A DNA stretch of 64,000 nt, from the NCBI GenBank assembly GCA_947652605.1, contig OX393577.1:52786108-52850107 (forward strand), written 5' to 3'. Position numbers and translations under genes: made by a program. A model generated the notes under the pieces. The model was given only the letters and a program-made list of their open reading frames with translations, had not been told where the DNA came from and ran no database searches. This document shows positions 11,013 to 22,280 of the stretch, one piece after another (position 1 is the first letter of the stretch; every line of letters begins with the position of its first letter). This DNA is from Elmis aenea (Eukaryota; Arthropoda; Insecta; Coleoptera; Elmidae).

Positions 11013-11695
11013 CAGGTGAAACCTCGAGTACTTGATACATCTGTAACTCGATTTACCTCAGTTACTCGACTTTAGAAAAGGTCCATTAAAATTGGTGCAC
11101 ACGAACTGTAAAAATTCCAATAACATAATTACTGTATTAACCTTTATAAACCTGCCTTAATGCTTTACTCTAATCGCATAAAAATATTTCCAAACCCTGG
11201 GTATATGGTATATACGCTAATTAAATATTCTAAAAATTAATTCAATCTAGATTCAAGAATTCGCCAAATGAACAGGCAACACATTGTAGTTTTATAAGTA
11301 GGTATAACAACAATGAGACAAGTATGAAAAGTGTATAATAAAACTCAAGAATATTTGCAGCCAAGTGCGTCCGTTAAAATATAAACAGTTGATAAAAAAA
11401 CAAACATTTATTACAGTGTTCCTTATTATCATCATTCATTAAAAAGAACAAAGAAAAAGCAAAATTAAGTATTTGATTGAACTTTAGGAAACAGTTTAAA
11501 GGTTATAAAGTTTTTTATGAGTGATGTATTTTTAGTTGTTAAATATGATTTTGACTCTACGAAGGCATATGAACATAAATTATAGAAAGCGACTATCCAC
11601 ATATTTAACAAAACCTCCATAGTCGATTTCCCTCTGTAACTCGATTTTTCATAAGCCCTCCCCCCTTGAAAGTCAAGTAAGAAAGGTTTCACCTG
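11013..11695. mobile_element. pogo/Tigger-like MITE with CAGGTGAAACCT ends
   Basis: The termini CAGGTGAAACCTCGAG (11013) and AGGTTTCACCTG (ending 11695) are inverted and flanked by TA (11011-11012, 11696-11697). Both ends carry TGTAACTCGATTT subterminally (11040s and 11630s). CAGG...ACCTCG with subterminal CTCGATTT is the general style of Tigger/pogo relatives. No transposase is recognised in its 683 bp. Confidence 0.75.
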
Positions 11696-11736
11696 TATTT
11701 ATATTTTAAACATTGCAATTTTCCAAATTATAAATA

Positions 11737-12443
11737 CCGGGTGATTCAGTTTGACTGTCGCACCCCTATAACTTTTTAATTATTGAAAATAACCCCAACA
11801 AACCTTATATATTTGGAAACGGCGACAAATTCTCTATTAAGTGATGTGCATTTGTTATCTATACGATGACGTATGTCAAATCCGCGATAGGCAACTGTTT
11901 TTATTTTTAAATTACTTAGTATACATGTTTTTGTTGATTCGGATAGAGAATTTAATTCTGAATACAACCATGTATTAAAAAAGTATCCGTACATAAGAAA
12001 ATTTTCGAGAAAAATCAGTTCAAAGTTTATATATTTGTTTTTATTTTTATTAAAAATTAACTTTTAATACATTTGCATTGATAGTTATAGTAAAATTTTT
12101 AAGATTTGATCGTTTTTTGTTATGTTAAATAGACTGTTTGCTATGATTTGAATAAACTTTGAACTCATTTTTCTCGAAAATTTTCTTATGTATGCATACT
12201 TTTTTAATACATGGTCGGATTCAGAATTAAATTCTTTATCCGAATCAACAAAAAAATGTACACTATGTAATTTAAGAAAAAACAGTTGCCTATCGCGGAT
12301 TTGATATACGTCATCGTAGAGATAACAAATGCACATCATTTAATAGAGAATTTGTTGCCGTTTCCAAAAATATAAGGTTTGTTGGGGTTATTTTTAATAA
12401 TTATAAAGTTATAGGGGTGTGACAGTCAAACTGAATCACCCGG
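11737..12443. mobile_element. Family A element, complete, with long inverted arms (A2)
   Basis: The ends CCGGGTGATTCAGTTTGACT (11737) and AGTCAAACTGAATCACCCGG (12443) are exact inverses, flanked by TA (11735-11736, 12444-12445). The two arms remain alignable for roughly 280 bp each, so most of the element is a foldback. The copy at 45957 begins CAGGGTGATTCAG, which places family A among the CAGGGTG-ended elements. No coding. Confidence 0.85.
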
Positions 12444-12939
12444 TATACGAGGTAGTTTCACATAAAACCCGCCCGTAGCGCTAGCGGGTGAGGCAATGCA
12501 ATGGTGTCATAATAGTAACTTCTCATTTGTAGTTTTAAGTGACATAAAATTAACAGCTGTGTTTGTGTAAGACAATTATCATGGCTTATCCGTAGGCCTA
12601 CCATACTTCGGTTTAACCGGGACAGTCGCGGTTTTGAGGTTTAAGGTTAGGTCCCGGTGTCACGGTCGATTTCACGTTTATTCCGGTTTAAAAAAAAAGT
12701 TTTTCGCGCTGATTTTGTGAAATCGGCCGCGCAGACAACAACAAAAATAATAAGGAGCTAAAAGCGTGGTTGATTGTTATTTTGTTGTGAAACATCTTTG
12801 TACGAGTGATTAAAAAAAGGTTGTTATATCACAAAAATATGGTTATCTATAAGACACCATGTTTGTTCAAAACTGATCAACGTGCAGCGATCAGTTTTTG
12901 AGAAGTCAAGAGTGCGAAATGTCATGTTCACGTTTTTCA

Positions 12940-13375
12940 TTGAAGGTAAAACGCCAATAATTTTCGACTTCCAAGAGTCCCAACATTACGAGTAACGCAC
13001 AGCAATACAATGCCACCCTTGACTGTCTTGGAAAGAGGATTAAAAATAACCGGCCTAAGCAGTTGTCGAGGGATCCTTTTTCTGACAATGCTTATTCACG
13101 TTTTGCGAACGTAATCAAGAAGAAACTACAGCTTGGGATGGCAGACACTACATCTGCCTCATAGCATTGATCTGTCATTTTGCGATTTCCGTGGTTTAAG
13201 TTCACTGAAAAGTACCCTCAAAGGAAGGCGTTTTGCTTTGCACGCTGAGGTGGACCAAGCCGTTCAATATTTCTTAGTCCGGCAGCCACAAGACTTTTAT
13301 GAGCAAGAAGCCGGCCCTTAATGTCACAACGCTGGCGACGCTGTATTTTTTTAATGGCTAGATTAGTAGTCATAA
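12940..13375 (+). pseudogene. mariner transposase C-terminal relic
   Basis: The readable parts are GKTPIIFDFQESQHYE, then GWQTLHLPHSIDLSFCDF, then LKGRRFALHAEVDQAVQYFL and VRQPQDFYEQ. These match the mariner (DD34D) order: GVIxxDFLxxGxT, the GW..LxHPPYSPDLAPCD block with the third catalytic aspartate region, then GKRFxSDEEVKEAVxxxLxxQPxxFYxxGI. Several frameshifts and stops separate the blocks, and the N-terminal DNA-binding part is absent. It lies inside the TIRs at 12448-14035. A second, divergent mariner relic is at 55345-56075. Confidence 0.75.
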
Positions 13376-13480
13376 ACCTATGCGGGCGGTTTTCATTTGA
13401 CTCGCGCTTGCAGTGTGTGGATTTATCAACAAACGATTGCGTGATAGATTTGTACATTATGACTGAGACACTATGCGTAA

Positions 13481-13978
13481 AGTCTGTTTTATACTACACT
13501 ATTTTTTCGTTTAAGAAAATCGTATACGATTTTCTAGTACGGTGTCAATCAGAAATTACAAATCTTGAACGAAAAATTCGTATGAAATTAGAACCTGTCC
13601 TAAATGGGTCCAATTTTAGCATGGGCGTGTTCTTTAGCATGGGCGCATGCGTATTCTACTGCAACTGTATCTGACCGCATGTCATTTGTGGGTTAGGTTA
13701 ACTGAAACAATCAAACGATGTTAAATACTACTTATTACCGTTATCCCTCACAATTTATTTTGTAGGAATAAATATGTAGAATGGAACAAGCGTTAAATAT
13801 ACGTTAAATTTGAAAATGATTCGCTTTCTGTTGTGATCAAATTGAACATTTTCGTACCAAAAAATAGTACAGTGTAAGAGGTTCATATTTTCCATGCTAA
13901 ATTCTTGAACGAAATTTTTGTATCAAAAATCGTATACGATTTTCTTAAACGAAAAAATAGTATAGTATAAAACAGTCT
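13481..13978. mobile_element. PIF/Harbinger-type MITE, family D copy 1
   Basis: Starts AGTCTGTTTTATACTAC and ends GTATAGTATAAAACAGTCT, inverted termini shared with the copy at 32643-33186. Flanks are TAA (13478-13480) and TAC, consistent with a mutated 3-bp TWA duplication as used by PIF/Harbinger. The subterminal palindrome GAAAATCGTATACGATTTTC sits just inside the left end, and an 18-bp version just inside the right end. No coding. Confidence 0.75.
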
Positions 13979-14060
13979 TACAATATGTACTTATTGGAAA
14001 GAATGTTAAAGGATGCATATAAGGGTGACACCTCGTACTAAAATCTAAGAACATTTAGGC

Positions 14061-14645
14061 TTAAGTAGTTAGGAGCCAACTATTTACAGCGAGTTGAAAA
14101 ATGAGGAAATGCGTTTTAGTTGTGTTTCCTTTGTTTCTTACTGTATAATAGCTGCTCTTGATCCATGTATTCCGTAAAACATGTGAGGGTTTAGCCGCCC
14201 GATTAGGAGTCATAAATAAATAATAAATACTCCTACCCAAAACTGCCAATATCTTGCTTAATATCCTAGATTGAGAAACAATGTGCAGTTTCAAAATCTT
14301 CGTAACTTGCACCAAATGAGCAGGTTTTACACTTTGTATGTTTTTTTTTGTTTTCACAGCCTACTATATTTTGCTTAACTTGAGTTTTATTAAAAATAAC
14401 TAAATCAACCCTTATATACTCGTATTTGGAATGAGACAAAATAAAGAATTTAAATAGGTTAAAGCCAACTATATAGCTTTCATATAAAAAAAGGTAAGTT
14501 TGTGTCATAGCTTTTTAACGGTGACCATGAATTTGTTTTTAGTATACTTAATCGAATTGTTCATTACAATATCTAACAATAATCTTCATAAATTGATTCG
14601 ATATTTACAACAATAACGGAGATATGACACATTACAAAATAACAA
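14061..14645 (-). repeat. Family B repeat fragment (B1)
   Basis: Contains TTTGTGTCATAGCTTTTTAA and ACAATAACGGAGATATGACA, which recur in the family B elements at 30029-30633 and 57891-58951. No CAGGGTG terminus is retained here. Confidence 0.6.
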
Positions 14646-14648
14646 AAA

Positions 14649-14890
14649 ATAATTATTTATGTATCAAGGCCAAAACGTGTAACTTTTTCGGCCGCGTCTG
14701 GTTTGCTGGCTGAGACGTAGTCGAAGCCAGCAAACAGGCAAGGACGAAAAAGTACGTTTTGGCCAAGGTGCATATTACATTTTTTGTGCGATCGAACTAA
14801 AAACAATTTCAATTTTCAGTATTTTTCAAAAATATAGGTTAGAACTACGTGACACTGACAGATGACGGCGTATGCTGTTAGCGGAGGAAA
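14649..14890. mobile_element. Hairpin family R, copy 1 (apex intact, right end lost)
   Basis: Begins with TTATTTATGTATCAAGG, then three nested stems: GGCCAAAACG/CGTTTTGGCC, ACTTTTTCG/CGAAAAAGT and GTTTGCTGGC/GCCAGCAAAC. The apex is TGA-GAC-GTA-GTC-GAA at 14711-14725. The internal TTTTTTGTGCGATCG at about 14777 normally pairs with the right terminal CGATCGCACAAAAAA, which is missing here. Five other copies exist in the window. Confidence 0.75.
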
Positions 14891-14961
14891 CGTACTTTCA
14901 TAATTCTGTACATAATTTAAATATCCTTTTGTTGTGCGATTGTAATGTTTTATTCATAAAC

Positions 14962-15463
14962 AAGATGGTTTACCCGGCGTTGCACGGGCGATTACAATTT
15001 TAATTACTGTTTTAACTTGAATAAGCCCAATAATTCCAAATCATACACAAATGACATACTCTGATCAATCATCTTTTCATTTTCTTATAATTCCTTAAAA
15101 AATAACTATTTATTGCTTAAAAATTGAATAATAACTCAAATTTATTTTCTTTCGTCGTGTTTCAATTAAAAAATGTACTAATAAAAGTAATACTTCATGT
15201 ACATTTATTACTAATTGTATACAAAACAATCTTTACTTGTGAAATACACCGCGCCGTATCGTGCTATGACCAGGTATTTGCCGACGTAAGATTTTTTAAA
15301 TTGGTAATATGTGCTTGTACTTAAAGTTTGGCGTTAGATCTGCAAGGTCCTAAATAGTAACTGCGCAAAATTTGGTCCCGATCGGTCAATGGACCTAGGA
15401 TTCAATAGCGAACAAACAAACAAACACACAAACAAGCTCTTTTATATATATATATATATAGAT
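14962..15463 (+). mobile_element. Non-LTR 3' tail or SINE-like fragment with microsatellite tail
   Basis: Opens with GGTTTACCCGGCGTTGCACG and ends with an (ACAA/CAAA)n run followed by (TA)n at 15437-15460. This arrangement, with GATCGGTCAATGGACCTAGG just before the tail, resembles the 3' regions of RTE/BovB-like LINEs and their SINEs in insects. No reverse transcriptase is present. Assignment rests on recognition of the general pattern only. Confidence 0.4.
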
Positions 15464-15663
15464 TTAAACATTGATTAATTATTAATTACATAACGTTTAG
15501 GTACCATATCATATATTTATTTAGTAATACATGGTATAATTGACAGCAATAGAACAGTTAGTACAATTATTATTATATTAAAATATTAGGTTATAAACTA
15601 CCTGACAGTTAACAACCTAAAGACCTCTACGTCACTACCCATAGCGCGGAAGCCATAATCTTA

Positions 15664-15745
15664 GAAAACTTATATTCAGACACGTTTCTCTATCTTGAAT
15701 ATTAAGCGAGATACCCATGTAACTCCTTCGAATTTGGACCACCCT
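15664..15745 (+). repeat. Terminal fragment of family B
   Basis: The segment from CGTTTCTCTATCTTGAATAT to TTCGAATTTGGACCACCCTG, followed by TA, matches the right ends of the elements at 57891-58951 and (inverted) the left end at 30029. Confidence 0.7.
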
Positions 15746-15747
15746 GT

Positions 15748-16665
15748 ACACGAAAAGTTTATAGTAAATAAAAACAAATGCTATTTGAAAAACGATATAA
15801 TACATTCAAAATATTTACTTCACGTGAATGAACTTTTTTTTTAACTATATCAATATTACATATAAAGTGCTACTACAATGCTATACAAATTTTAATTTGA
15901 CAAAAAAAAATTAATAGGCACTTATAACCTGCTGATGATCTTAATAAACTCGTCGAAAAGCTTGCCAAGTGTAAACCTAATGCCTATGTCATATAATAAA
16001 TCAAAATTCCAATGGCTACCATAAAATTTAAATAAGTCTGTGTATCACAATGCGGTACACAAAGGGTTCAGTATTTATAACAACAGTGCTCTGTAATATT
16101 TCCCAAGTGCCGAATTTAATACCTATTACTTTTGGTACGAGTTATAAAATCTTTCATCTTTATTTTACGTTGATTAAAACTCAACATTGAAATTTTAAAT
16201 GAAGGCACTTTTAAGTTTCGAATTAGCATTTTAATGATTATTCTTGATAATAACACCTAGGGGGATAAGAAATGAAAATAATGAAACGTCCAACAAAACT
16301 CAACAATCTCGACTAGTGCCACCGATATTATAACGAGATTTAATGAAATGTCTAGCCCCGAGCAGAAGCTTCTATTTATTTTGCTCATTATAGCGGAAAT
16401 AATTTATTAACGACAAATTCATTTTTAAAATCACAAACATTCAGTGCGAAGTTTCGTATCTTGCGTCAATAAAGTTGAAAATAATTGATATTTAATATTT
16501 GATTAATCATTATGATACTGCTCAAAAGTATAATTAAAACTTTGATGTCAAATATTTTTGATAAAATATCTTTAAAAAAACAAAAATTATAATAAGCATG
16601 CAATTATCATTATCAGACTGCTATTATTCTAATTTGAAAGAATTGAAATTAAAAATATTAACATA
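15748..16665. other. No recognisable feature
   Basis: AT-rich; no coding motif, terminal repeats or RNA recognised. Confidence 0.5.
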
Positions 16666-16673
16666 GTATAAAC

Positions 16674-17905
16674 CAGCGATTCTCAACCGCCGGTCCGGCG
16701 GACCGGCACCGGTCTGCGGAGAAATTTGACCGGTCCGCGGAGAATTTTCTATCTTTCCGCGTTAAAAAAATCTTATTTAAAAAAAAATTAATTTTTAAAA
16801 TTACGAAATTAAAATATGTCAAACTAATTTTAAATTAACGTAATTTATGATTAGCACGGCACTGAAGAGAAATTCTTATAATGCATAATGTTCGGGAAAA
16901 GAGTGTGCTCCATTCCTGACAATAATTTTTAACCAAATATCCGTGAAGTTAACAAAGGTTAAACAAAAATAAAAAATATACTTCTAGTAAATACTATTGA
17001 TTTAATTTTTTAGTAATCGTAGGACTGATTTTTTTGTTGTGTTCCTATATGCATTGATTTTGTGATGAATTAAATAATTTTCTGTGATTTTTGCCAAAGG
17101 AGGAGTTACACCCCCCTTAATGGGAGCGGTAAAATAAGGTTTTTATTTTATTTCTTAAATTTGGATAAATGTAGGATAATGATATTTGGTAGATGTTTTG
17201 TACTTATTGTTAAAAGGTTTCCCTTAGTAATATTTTCAATCGTCTTCCACCTTCACAGGGGGCTGAAAAGTACGACCCCTGTTGTTTTTTTTTATCAGAA
17301 CTTTTTGGTGGGATGAAATGAAAGAAGATAATTTTTGAAACCTTGGTTTGTTTAAAAACGTTTTTTTTTCTTTAGTTTTTTTCGTACACAGATTTTGAGT
17401 AAAAAATAATATAAGTAAACATGTACTATTAAATATTCCAATATCAAACGATTCATTTTGGTGGTTACCATATTTTTTTTAATGTTCATATTAGGTAGAA
17501 TTGACGGGCGTTGGAGCGTTGTTGCCGCGTCAACGTCAAAATGAATTACACCCGTCAATTCAAAAATAAAATAAAAAACTCATTTTATCGCTTCCCTTTA
17601 GGGGGGCGTAACTCCGAGAGGAGACGTCTAAGAAAAAAAATTTACATAAAAGACCCCACTTAATTTTCGATAAGGAATCACCTCCTGAATGTTTAAGAAA
17701 CACCCTGTATAATAATTAAAATAATTACTTATCTTTACATTTAGGTAAATAATGTTGTAAGTAAAGATAATAAAAATGTTACAATTAACTTATGCAGTAA
17801 TTCTTTAATACCCAGTAACATTTTTTGTTAAAAAAAAACACCGGTCCGCGAAATTTTTTCACAAATTTTACCGGTCCGCGGGCCAAAAAAGGTTGACAAA
17901 CGCTG
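16674..17905. mobile_element. hAT element with CAGCGATTCTCAAC end and intact 8-bp duplication
   Basis: The left end CAGCGATTCTCAACCGCCGG and the right end GTTGACAAACGCTG are inverted over their first bases. A perfect 8-bp duplication GTATAAAC flanks them (16666-16673, 17906-17913). CCGGTCCGCGG repeats cluster at both ends (16690-16745, 17842-17885), probably subterminal transposase sites. The centre carries unrelated repeat N1. No transposase is recognised. Confidence 0.85.
17102..17616. repeat. Inverted-repeat family N, copy 1, within the hAT element
   Basis: GGAGTTACACCCCCCTTAA at the left and TTTAGGGGGGCGTAACTCC at the right are near-perfect inverses. Landmarks (TTGGTAGATGTTTTGTACTT, CTTCCACCTTCACAGGGGGC) are shared with the copy at 25041-25741. 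Its presence inside a hAT element suggests secondary insertion or capture. Confidence 0.65.
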
Positions 17906-18174
17906 GTATAAACAATGTGTACAATTTTAAAGTAGAAACTAGATTTGATATTAGTTACATTAATGACTCACAAAATTCTAGAAGAGACTGGAGAAAATGC
18001 TCCTCGTCGGATGATTTTTTTCTGCAATTAAATAAAGAGTTTCAGTGGCATATTCCATATAACTATTAATAATTTCTTTAAAAAAAATAATAATGAATAA
18101 CATTTAAATCCAAATAATTGCACTTATACAGGTTGAATAAAATAGTAATATGTCTTTAACTAAATACCTATATG

Positions 18175-18887
18175 CAGTGATGTGAGTGTGTCATATGACC
18201 GCGTCATGACAGTTTGTCATGACGGTCATGACGTCACGTCACAATGATTTTAAATGACCGTGACCATTCTAAGCTCCAAAATTCAAAATGACAGTTTTTC
18301 TAACATCCAAAAATGACAGTTTTAAGTTAACATGGTGGTTGTCACTTGATTTGTGTTAATCTTAATTGCAATATCGTTAATAAAAATGTAAATACCACTA
18401 TATAAAGTATTCTGAAAGTTGGTAAACACAATGCGGAGAAAAGGGAAGGTATTTTACTTTTTTGTACGTTATCCTGCAAGTTCGCAGCAAAAGGTAGCTA
18501 CTTATGGTTGCCACTTTTGTAGAAAGAGAAACGGATTACATGCCACTAGAATGGCAGAACATTTAATTACAACATGCAAGAAATGCCCAGAGCATGAAAA
18601 ATTAAAGTTTAAACTCAAATAAAAATTTTATTAAAAAATGTTTAGCTCTCAGCATAAGTAGTCCAAAATCACCTTCAACTCCCTCGACTTCTAGAGCCTT
18701 CTCTGAAGGAATACAATACCCAGATAGAGATACTGACACTAATAATTCTGCTTTTTATTTATTATTCCTATTACATATATATTAATTTTATACCATTGTT
18801 ATAAAAACAATCATAAATGACGGTCATATGACCGGTCATGACGGTCATGACGTCACAATCATAAATGACCGTCATTTCACATCACTG
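18175..18887 (+). mobile_element. hAT element retaining a BED-finger reading frame
   Basis: The ends CAGTGATGTGA and TCACATCACTG (ending 18887) are exact inverses. A perfect 8-bp duplication CCTATATG flanks them (18167-18174, 18888-18895). Multiple GACGGTCATGACGTCA-type palindromic motifs lie inside both ends. At 713 bp it is a deletion derivative, but it still carries the first coding part of the transposase (18419-18622). Confidence 0.88.
18419..18622 (+). pseudogene. BED-type zinc finger N-terminus of hAT transposase
   Basis: The reading contains CHFCRKRNGLHATRMAEHLI followed by TTCKKCPEH. The C-x2-C ... H-x5-C spacing with an aromatic/basic context is a BED finger, the DNA-binding domain at the N-terminus of many hAT transposases. 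The frame ends at 18622, but a downstream serine/proline-rich stretch (18660-18760) reads like the linker that follows the finger. The catalytic core is deleted. It could produce a finger-only peptide competing at TIRs, but that is speculation. Confidence 0.65.
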
Positions 18888-18997
18888 CCTATATGCACGG
18901 CTGATCATTGTATCCTACGGTACAACTGGTAGGTACATATCGGACAAAAATTGCATAGTTGGTACGTTTTTGCATTTCAGGATAATCAATGAGATAA

Positions 18998-19345
18998 GAA
19001 AAAAAAGTTTAATGAACCCATAGCCAATTATCTTGCCATTAAAAAAGTCAAGTTTGGGTTATACCTCAAAAATCAAGTGTGCCACGAGCTTTTTGATATA
19101 TTTTTATAATTCTACGTAAAAATATCTACAGGAATCATTTCACATTTTGATTTTAATATAGGTGGCTATGGAATGAATTATTTACCATTGAAAAAATCGT
19201 CTGTTTTTAATTTTTTCTAAATATTTAAAAAAGTTGAAGGTGTAGGTCAAATGTCAAAATGACATTAGATTTGTCTTAAAATTCTGCCCACCTTTGCCGA
19301 CTTAACCGACTATATAACTCTTACAATAACAAAGTTATCCATGCA
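18998..19345 (+). repeat. Dispersed repeat family F, copy 1
   Basis: Aligns in inverse orientation with 45172-45475. Shared landmarks are GAAGGTGTAGGTCAAATGTC, TTCTACGTAAAAATATCTA and AATGAACCCATAGCCAA. No coding; class unknown. Confidence 0.7.
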
Positions 19346-19349
19346 ACAC

Positions 19350-20025
19350 AGGTACATTATTGTCACCGTGTATTTAAAGCAATGTTTTTTTAAATAAACA
19401 ATTTTACTTATTAATTGAAAAGCAACTGCTAATGAGTTGCACAAATTTAAACTTAAACTATATTTAATCCCACAGGTCGTTCAAAACGACCAAATATGAA
19501 CGACGGAAATTTAAAATAATTGTGATCATAAAGCAATAAACAAGAAGTCAAACGAATAAAAACTGTAATTTCGTATCCTCAATGTGCTCATTCTTAATAC
19601 TTTTGGCTTGGCACTCATATTTGTCACGTTACAAAAACATCCGAATACTGTCTCTATAAAACTAAATTGCCCGTATAATATCGTTGAGCAAATTCATGTT
19701 CCGAAAATGTTTCATACATGCAACGGTGAAAATAAAAATATCTCCATAATTTCATTTCACAAGTGATTTAGCAGCTACCACAAATTTAGTGAAATTGTCG
19801 ATAATGGATAAAACTAATAAAATGTACCATGTGCTAGAAAAACAGTTCTTTCATACGTTTGTTTTTTTGCTGCTTTTAAATGCATGAAAGCTGTGAAAAT
19901 CGGATTAATATCTCACACAACCACTTTATTAAGGTAACTTTCCTTATTTACATCTTTATATCGATACGAGGACGTAGCCAATATTAAATGTCTTAGATTA
20001 GAGCCAGGACATGAGAAGTCAAATA
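19350..20025. other. No recognisable feature
   Basis: No coding motif, terminal repeat or RNA recognised. Confidence 0.45.
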
Positions 20026-20313
20026 CAGTGTGTACAAAATGTAACGTAACGGAACAATATCTTAACTTTACAAAAAAAAAGTTTTTTTATAAAAGTTGTT
20101 TGTGGTCATTTACAACACAACCTTAAATTATTTTCAACTATACACGGTGTTTTGTTTTTGCGCACCGATACGTAACTTTGTTTTTTTTTTTTTATAGAGC
20201 ACCTACCTACCTAATATTTTATAATTTTTCAAAAATATTTAGGTTTTATGTATCTAAAATCAGTCGTTTTTGGGTTATTTCAGTTTTTATAAAAGTACAT
20301 AAAAACATTGACA

Positions 20314-21048
20314 CAAAGGTGAAAATGAAAAAACATAATATGGTAACATTACCAACAATAACCTACGCATCCAAAAACTGGACAGTAAGGAAAAAAGACG
20401 AGACTAAAATTAACACCTGTGAAATGAAACACCTCAGAAAAAAATGCAAGGGAAACCAAATGGGACAGCATAAAAAACGACAACAGAGAAATAACAAAAC
20501 AATAGTTATTTATGTATCAAGGCCAAAAAGTTTAACTTTTTCGGCCGCGTCTGGTTTGCTGGCCGAGACGTAGTCGAGGCCAGCAAACAAGCAAGGCCGA
20601 AAAAGTACGTTTTGGCCGAGGTGCATATTACCTTTTTTGTGCGATCGAATTAAAAACTTTTTCAGGCCGTTGCTAAGGATAGGACCGGTAATGCAGTACT
20701 TTATGGTTGCTAACGCGTCCGTCAAACAGCTGTTTCTAGTACGATCGCACAAAAAAACCTATAATAGAAAAAATTAAAAAGAAACAAAAAAACTATGGCC
20801 ATTTAGTAAGAATGAAAGCTAACAGAACCACTACACAAATAATAGAAATTGGAAAACCAACCAAAAAATAAAGAGGGAGACCAAAAAGATAATGGATAGA
20901 TCAAATAAGAGAAATAGGGTTAGAAAAAGGAAAAACATTAAAGATGAAAACACTAGCAAAAGATAGAAGGGCATGGCGGAAATTAACTCTGAACACGAAA
21001 CCACGCTCCTACGCCTAAGAAGGCAAAAGGAGTCGGGAAGAAGATGAT
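20314..21048 (+). pseudogene. 5'-truncated RTE-like LINE 3' end
   Basis: The coding remnant reads LPTITYASKNWTVRKKDE, then EMKHLRKKC, and after the nested R element GHLVRMKANRTTTQIIE, RGRPKR and a DRRAWRK motif. This is the order seen C-terminal of the reverse transcriptase in RTE-like LINEs (TYGSETWTLTKKDE..., EMRFLRR, WxGHVxRM, RRGRPRxxW). It ends in AAGAAGATGATAA. Near-identical 13-bp repeats flank it (AAAAACATTGACA at 20301-20313, AAAAATATTGACA at 21049-21061), giving the target duplication. Confidence 0.75.
20503..20757. mobile_element. Hairpin family R, copy 2, inserted in the LINE fragment
   Basis: It has the left start AGTTATTTATGTATCAAGG, the full nested hairpin with apex CGA-GAC-GTA-GTC-GAG at 20564-20578, the internal TTTTTTGTGCGATCG and the right end CGATCGCACAAAAAA. 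LINE codons are interrupted on one side (AAATAACAAAACAAT) and resume on the other (AATAGAAAAAATT). Confidence 0.8.
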
Positions 21049-21450
21049 AAAAATATTGACAGAAACAATCTAAAAAAATAATGATATTTCACAACTTGGC
21101 TATGTAAGAACGAATTTCTTTGAAACTTTGTAAGACAATAATAGGGATTTTTGACTGGTTAAATTTTTAAAATAATACACAGGGTGTGCCTTATGCCCGG
21201 TCCATTTAGTCAAACTTAAAAAACAAGTAAGTCCGTTTTTTTAATGAAATTATTGATAATGTAATTATCTTCAAAAACTATTAAAGGTCTATTATGTCTA
21301 AAATGATCGTTTCTCGAGTTACTGTGGTTTTCTTGAATTTATGGATACAAACAATATTTAATAGCATTAAACTAGTAGCGTTTGGAAATATCTCGTAAAT
21401 TTGTTTTTAAAAATACAATGTGTATTTCAAAAACCTTTTTAGTTTACATC

Positions 21451-22220
21451 TTTGTTTAAACTCAAGCATGAAACGATTAAAAGCAACAATAATATATCGT
21501 GGAAGGGTGTACACTTCGCATTTCTTCTTTTGAGATCAAATGTATAAATTTTGTATTTACGGGCGTTTTTTTTTAACACGTGATATCACACTAATTATAA
21601 AACCAGCTTTTCAATATAAAGGCGCTGCACCTATTATTACGGAAACGGTAACTCATTAAACCAATTTCAGTACCTAAGCCAAAGGTTATTCTAGTTATAA
21701 TTAAAGTGTGCCGTGATTAAACAGCTCTGATAATGTTCTCACAAAACGTATTAGAAAATACTATTAAATCTCAAGTAAATTTCAGCGTCGGAAAATTAAA
21801 GCACACGACAATCGGAAATAATTTACATGTTCATTTACATCAAAAATAATCTTCAAAACAGGTGCAAGTTAACAATTAATTGAATTTAAAAACTATTGCT
21901 CATGGTTCAGCGATAATACAACACTATTTTGAGAGCAATAATTAGGGGCGAAAATTTGGCAAACCAGCTAAATTTTATGCTGTGTGACTATATCAAATTA
22001 TTTTTTAGCCATATGCAACTATTTTTATTAAAAAAATAAATCTGAAAAATCACTTCTCCTTTCTTTTTTTGCATTTTAAAATTTTGAAAAAGTTTCCGTA
22101 TGACGATTTTGTTCTGAAATTAAAGATCGATTTAGTTGCATATTTTCAAATCCACTTTCCAATTATTCAAAGGCGTCATGTATCATTGTCACGCAAAGAT
22201 TTAATTCCTTGTTCTAAATA
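21451..22220. other. No recognisable feature
   Basis: AT-rich; no coding motif or paired termini recognised. Confidence 0.45.
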
Positions 22221-22222
22221 TA

Positions 22223-22280
22223 CAGGGTGTCCACCTAGTGCGTATTTCCTCCATAGCTGCTTTATTATTCAAAATAGAAA
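22223..22280. repeat. CAGGGTG-type element left end (fragment)
   Basis: TA is followed by CAGGGTGTCCACCTAGTGCG at 22223. The start of the family B element at 57891 (CAAGGTGTCCTTCCACCTAG) is similar. The element is cut by the R copy that begins at 22281. Confidence 0.55.

Larger units (their letters stand above)
12448..14035 (+). mobile_element. mariner-like element, decayed, with nested PIF/Harbinger MITE
   Basis: The left end CGAGGTAGTTTCACATAA at 12448 and the inverted right end CGAGGTGTCACCCTTATA (at 14035) match allowing small indels. Both are flanked by TA (12446-12447, 14036-14037). It encloses a mariner transposase C-terminal relic in the same orientation. Subtracting the MITE at 13481-13978 leaves about 1.1 kb, somewhat shorter than the usual 1.3 kb for mariner. 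It abuts family A element A2 on its left. Confidence 0.75.
20026..21450 (+). repeat. Dispersed repeat family E, copy 2 (interrupted)
   Basis: 20026-20313 and 21049-21440 align with the two halves of copy 1 (3066-4930). The join in copy 1 near 4556 is uninterrupted, so it marks the empty site for the LINE insertion at 20314-21048. Confidence 0.65.

Noticed and set aside
15436..15461. (TA)n as an independent microsatellite
   Set aside because: It is the tail of the non-LTR/SINE-like fragment at 14962-15463.
20720..20740. Helitron 3' end (palindrome AACAGCTGTT followed by CTAGT)
   Set aside because: All R copies continue for another 18-20 bp to CGATCGCACAAAAAA, so the element does not stop at CTAG, and no 5' TC start fits.
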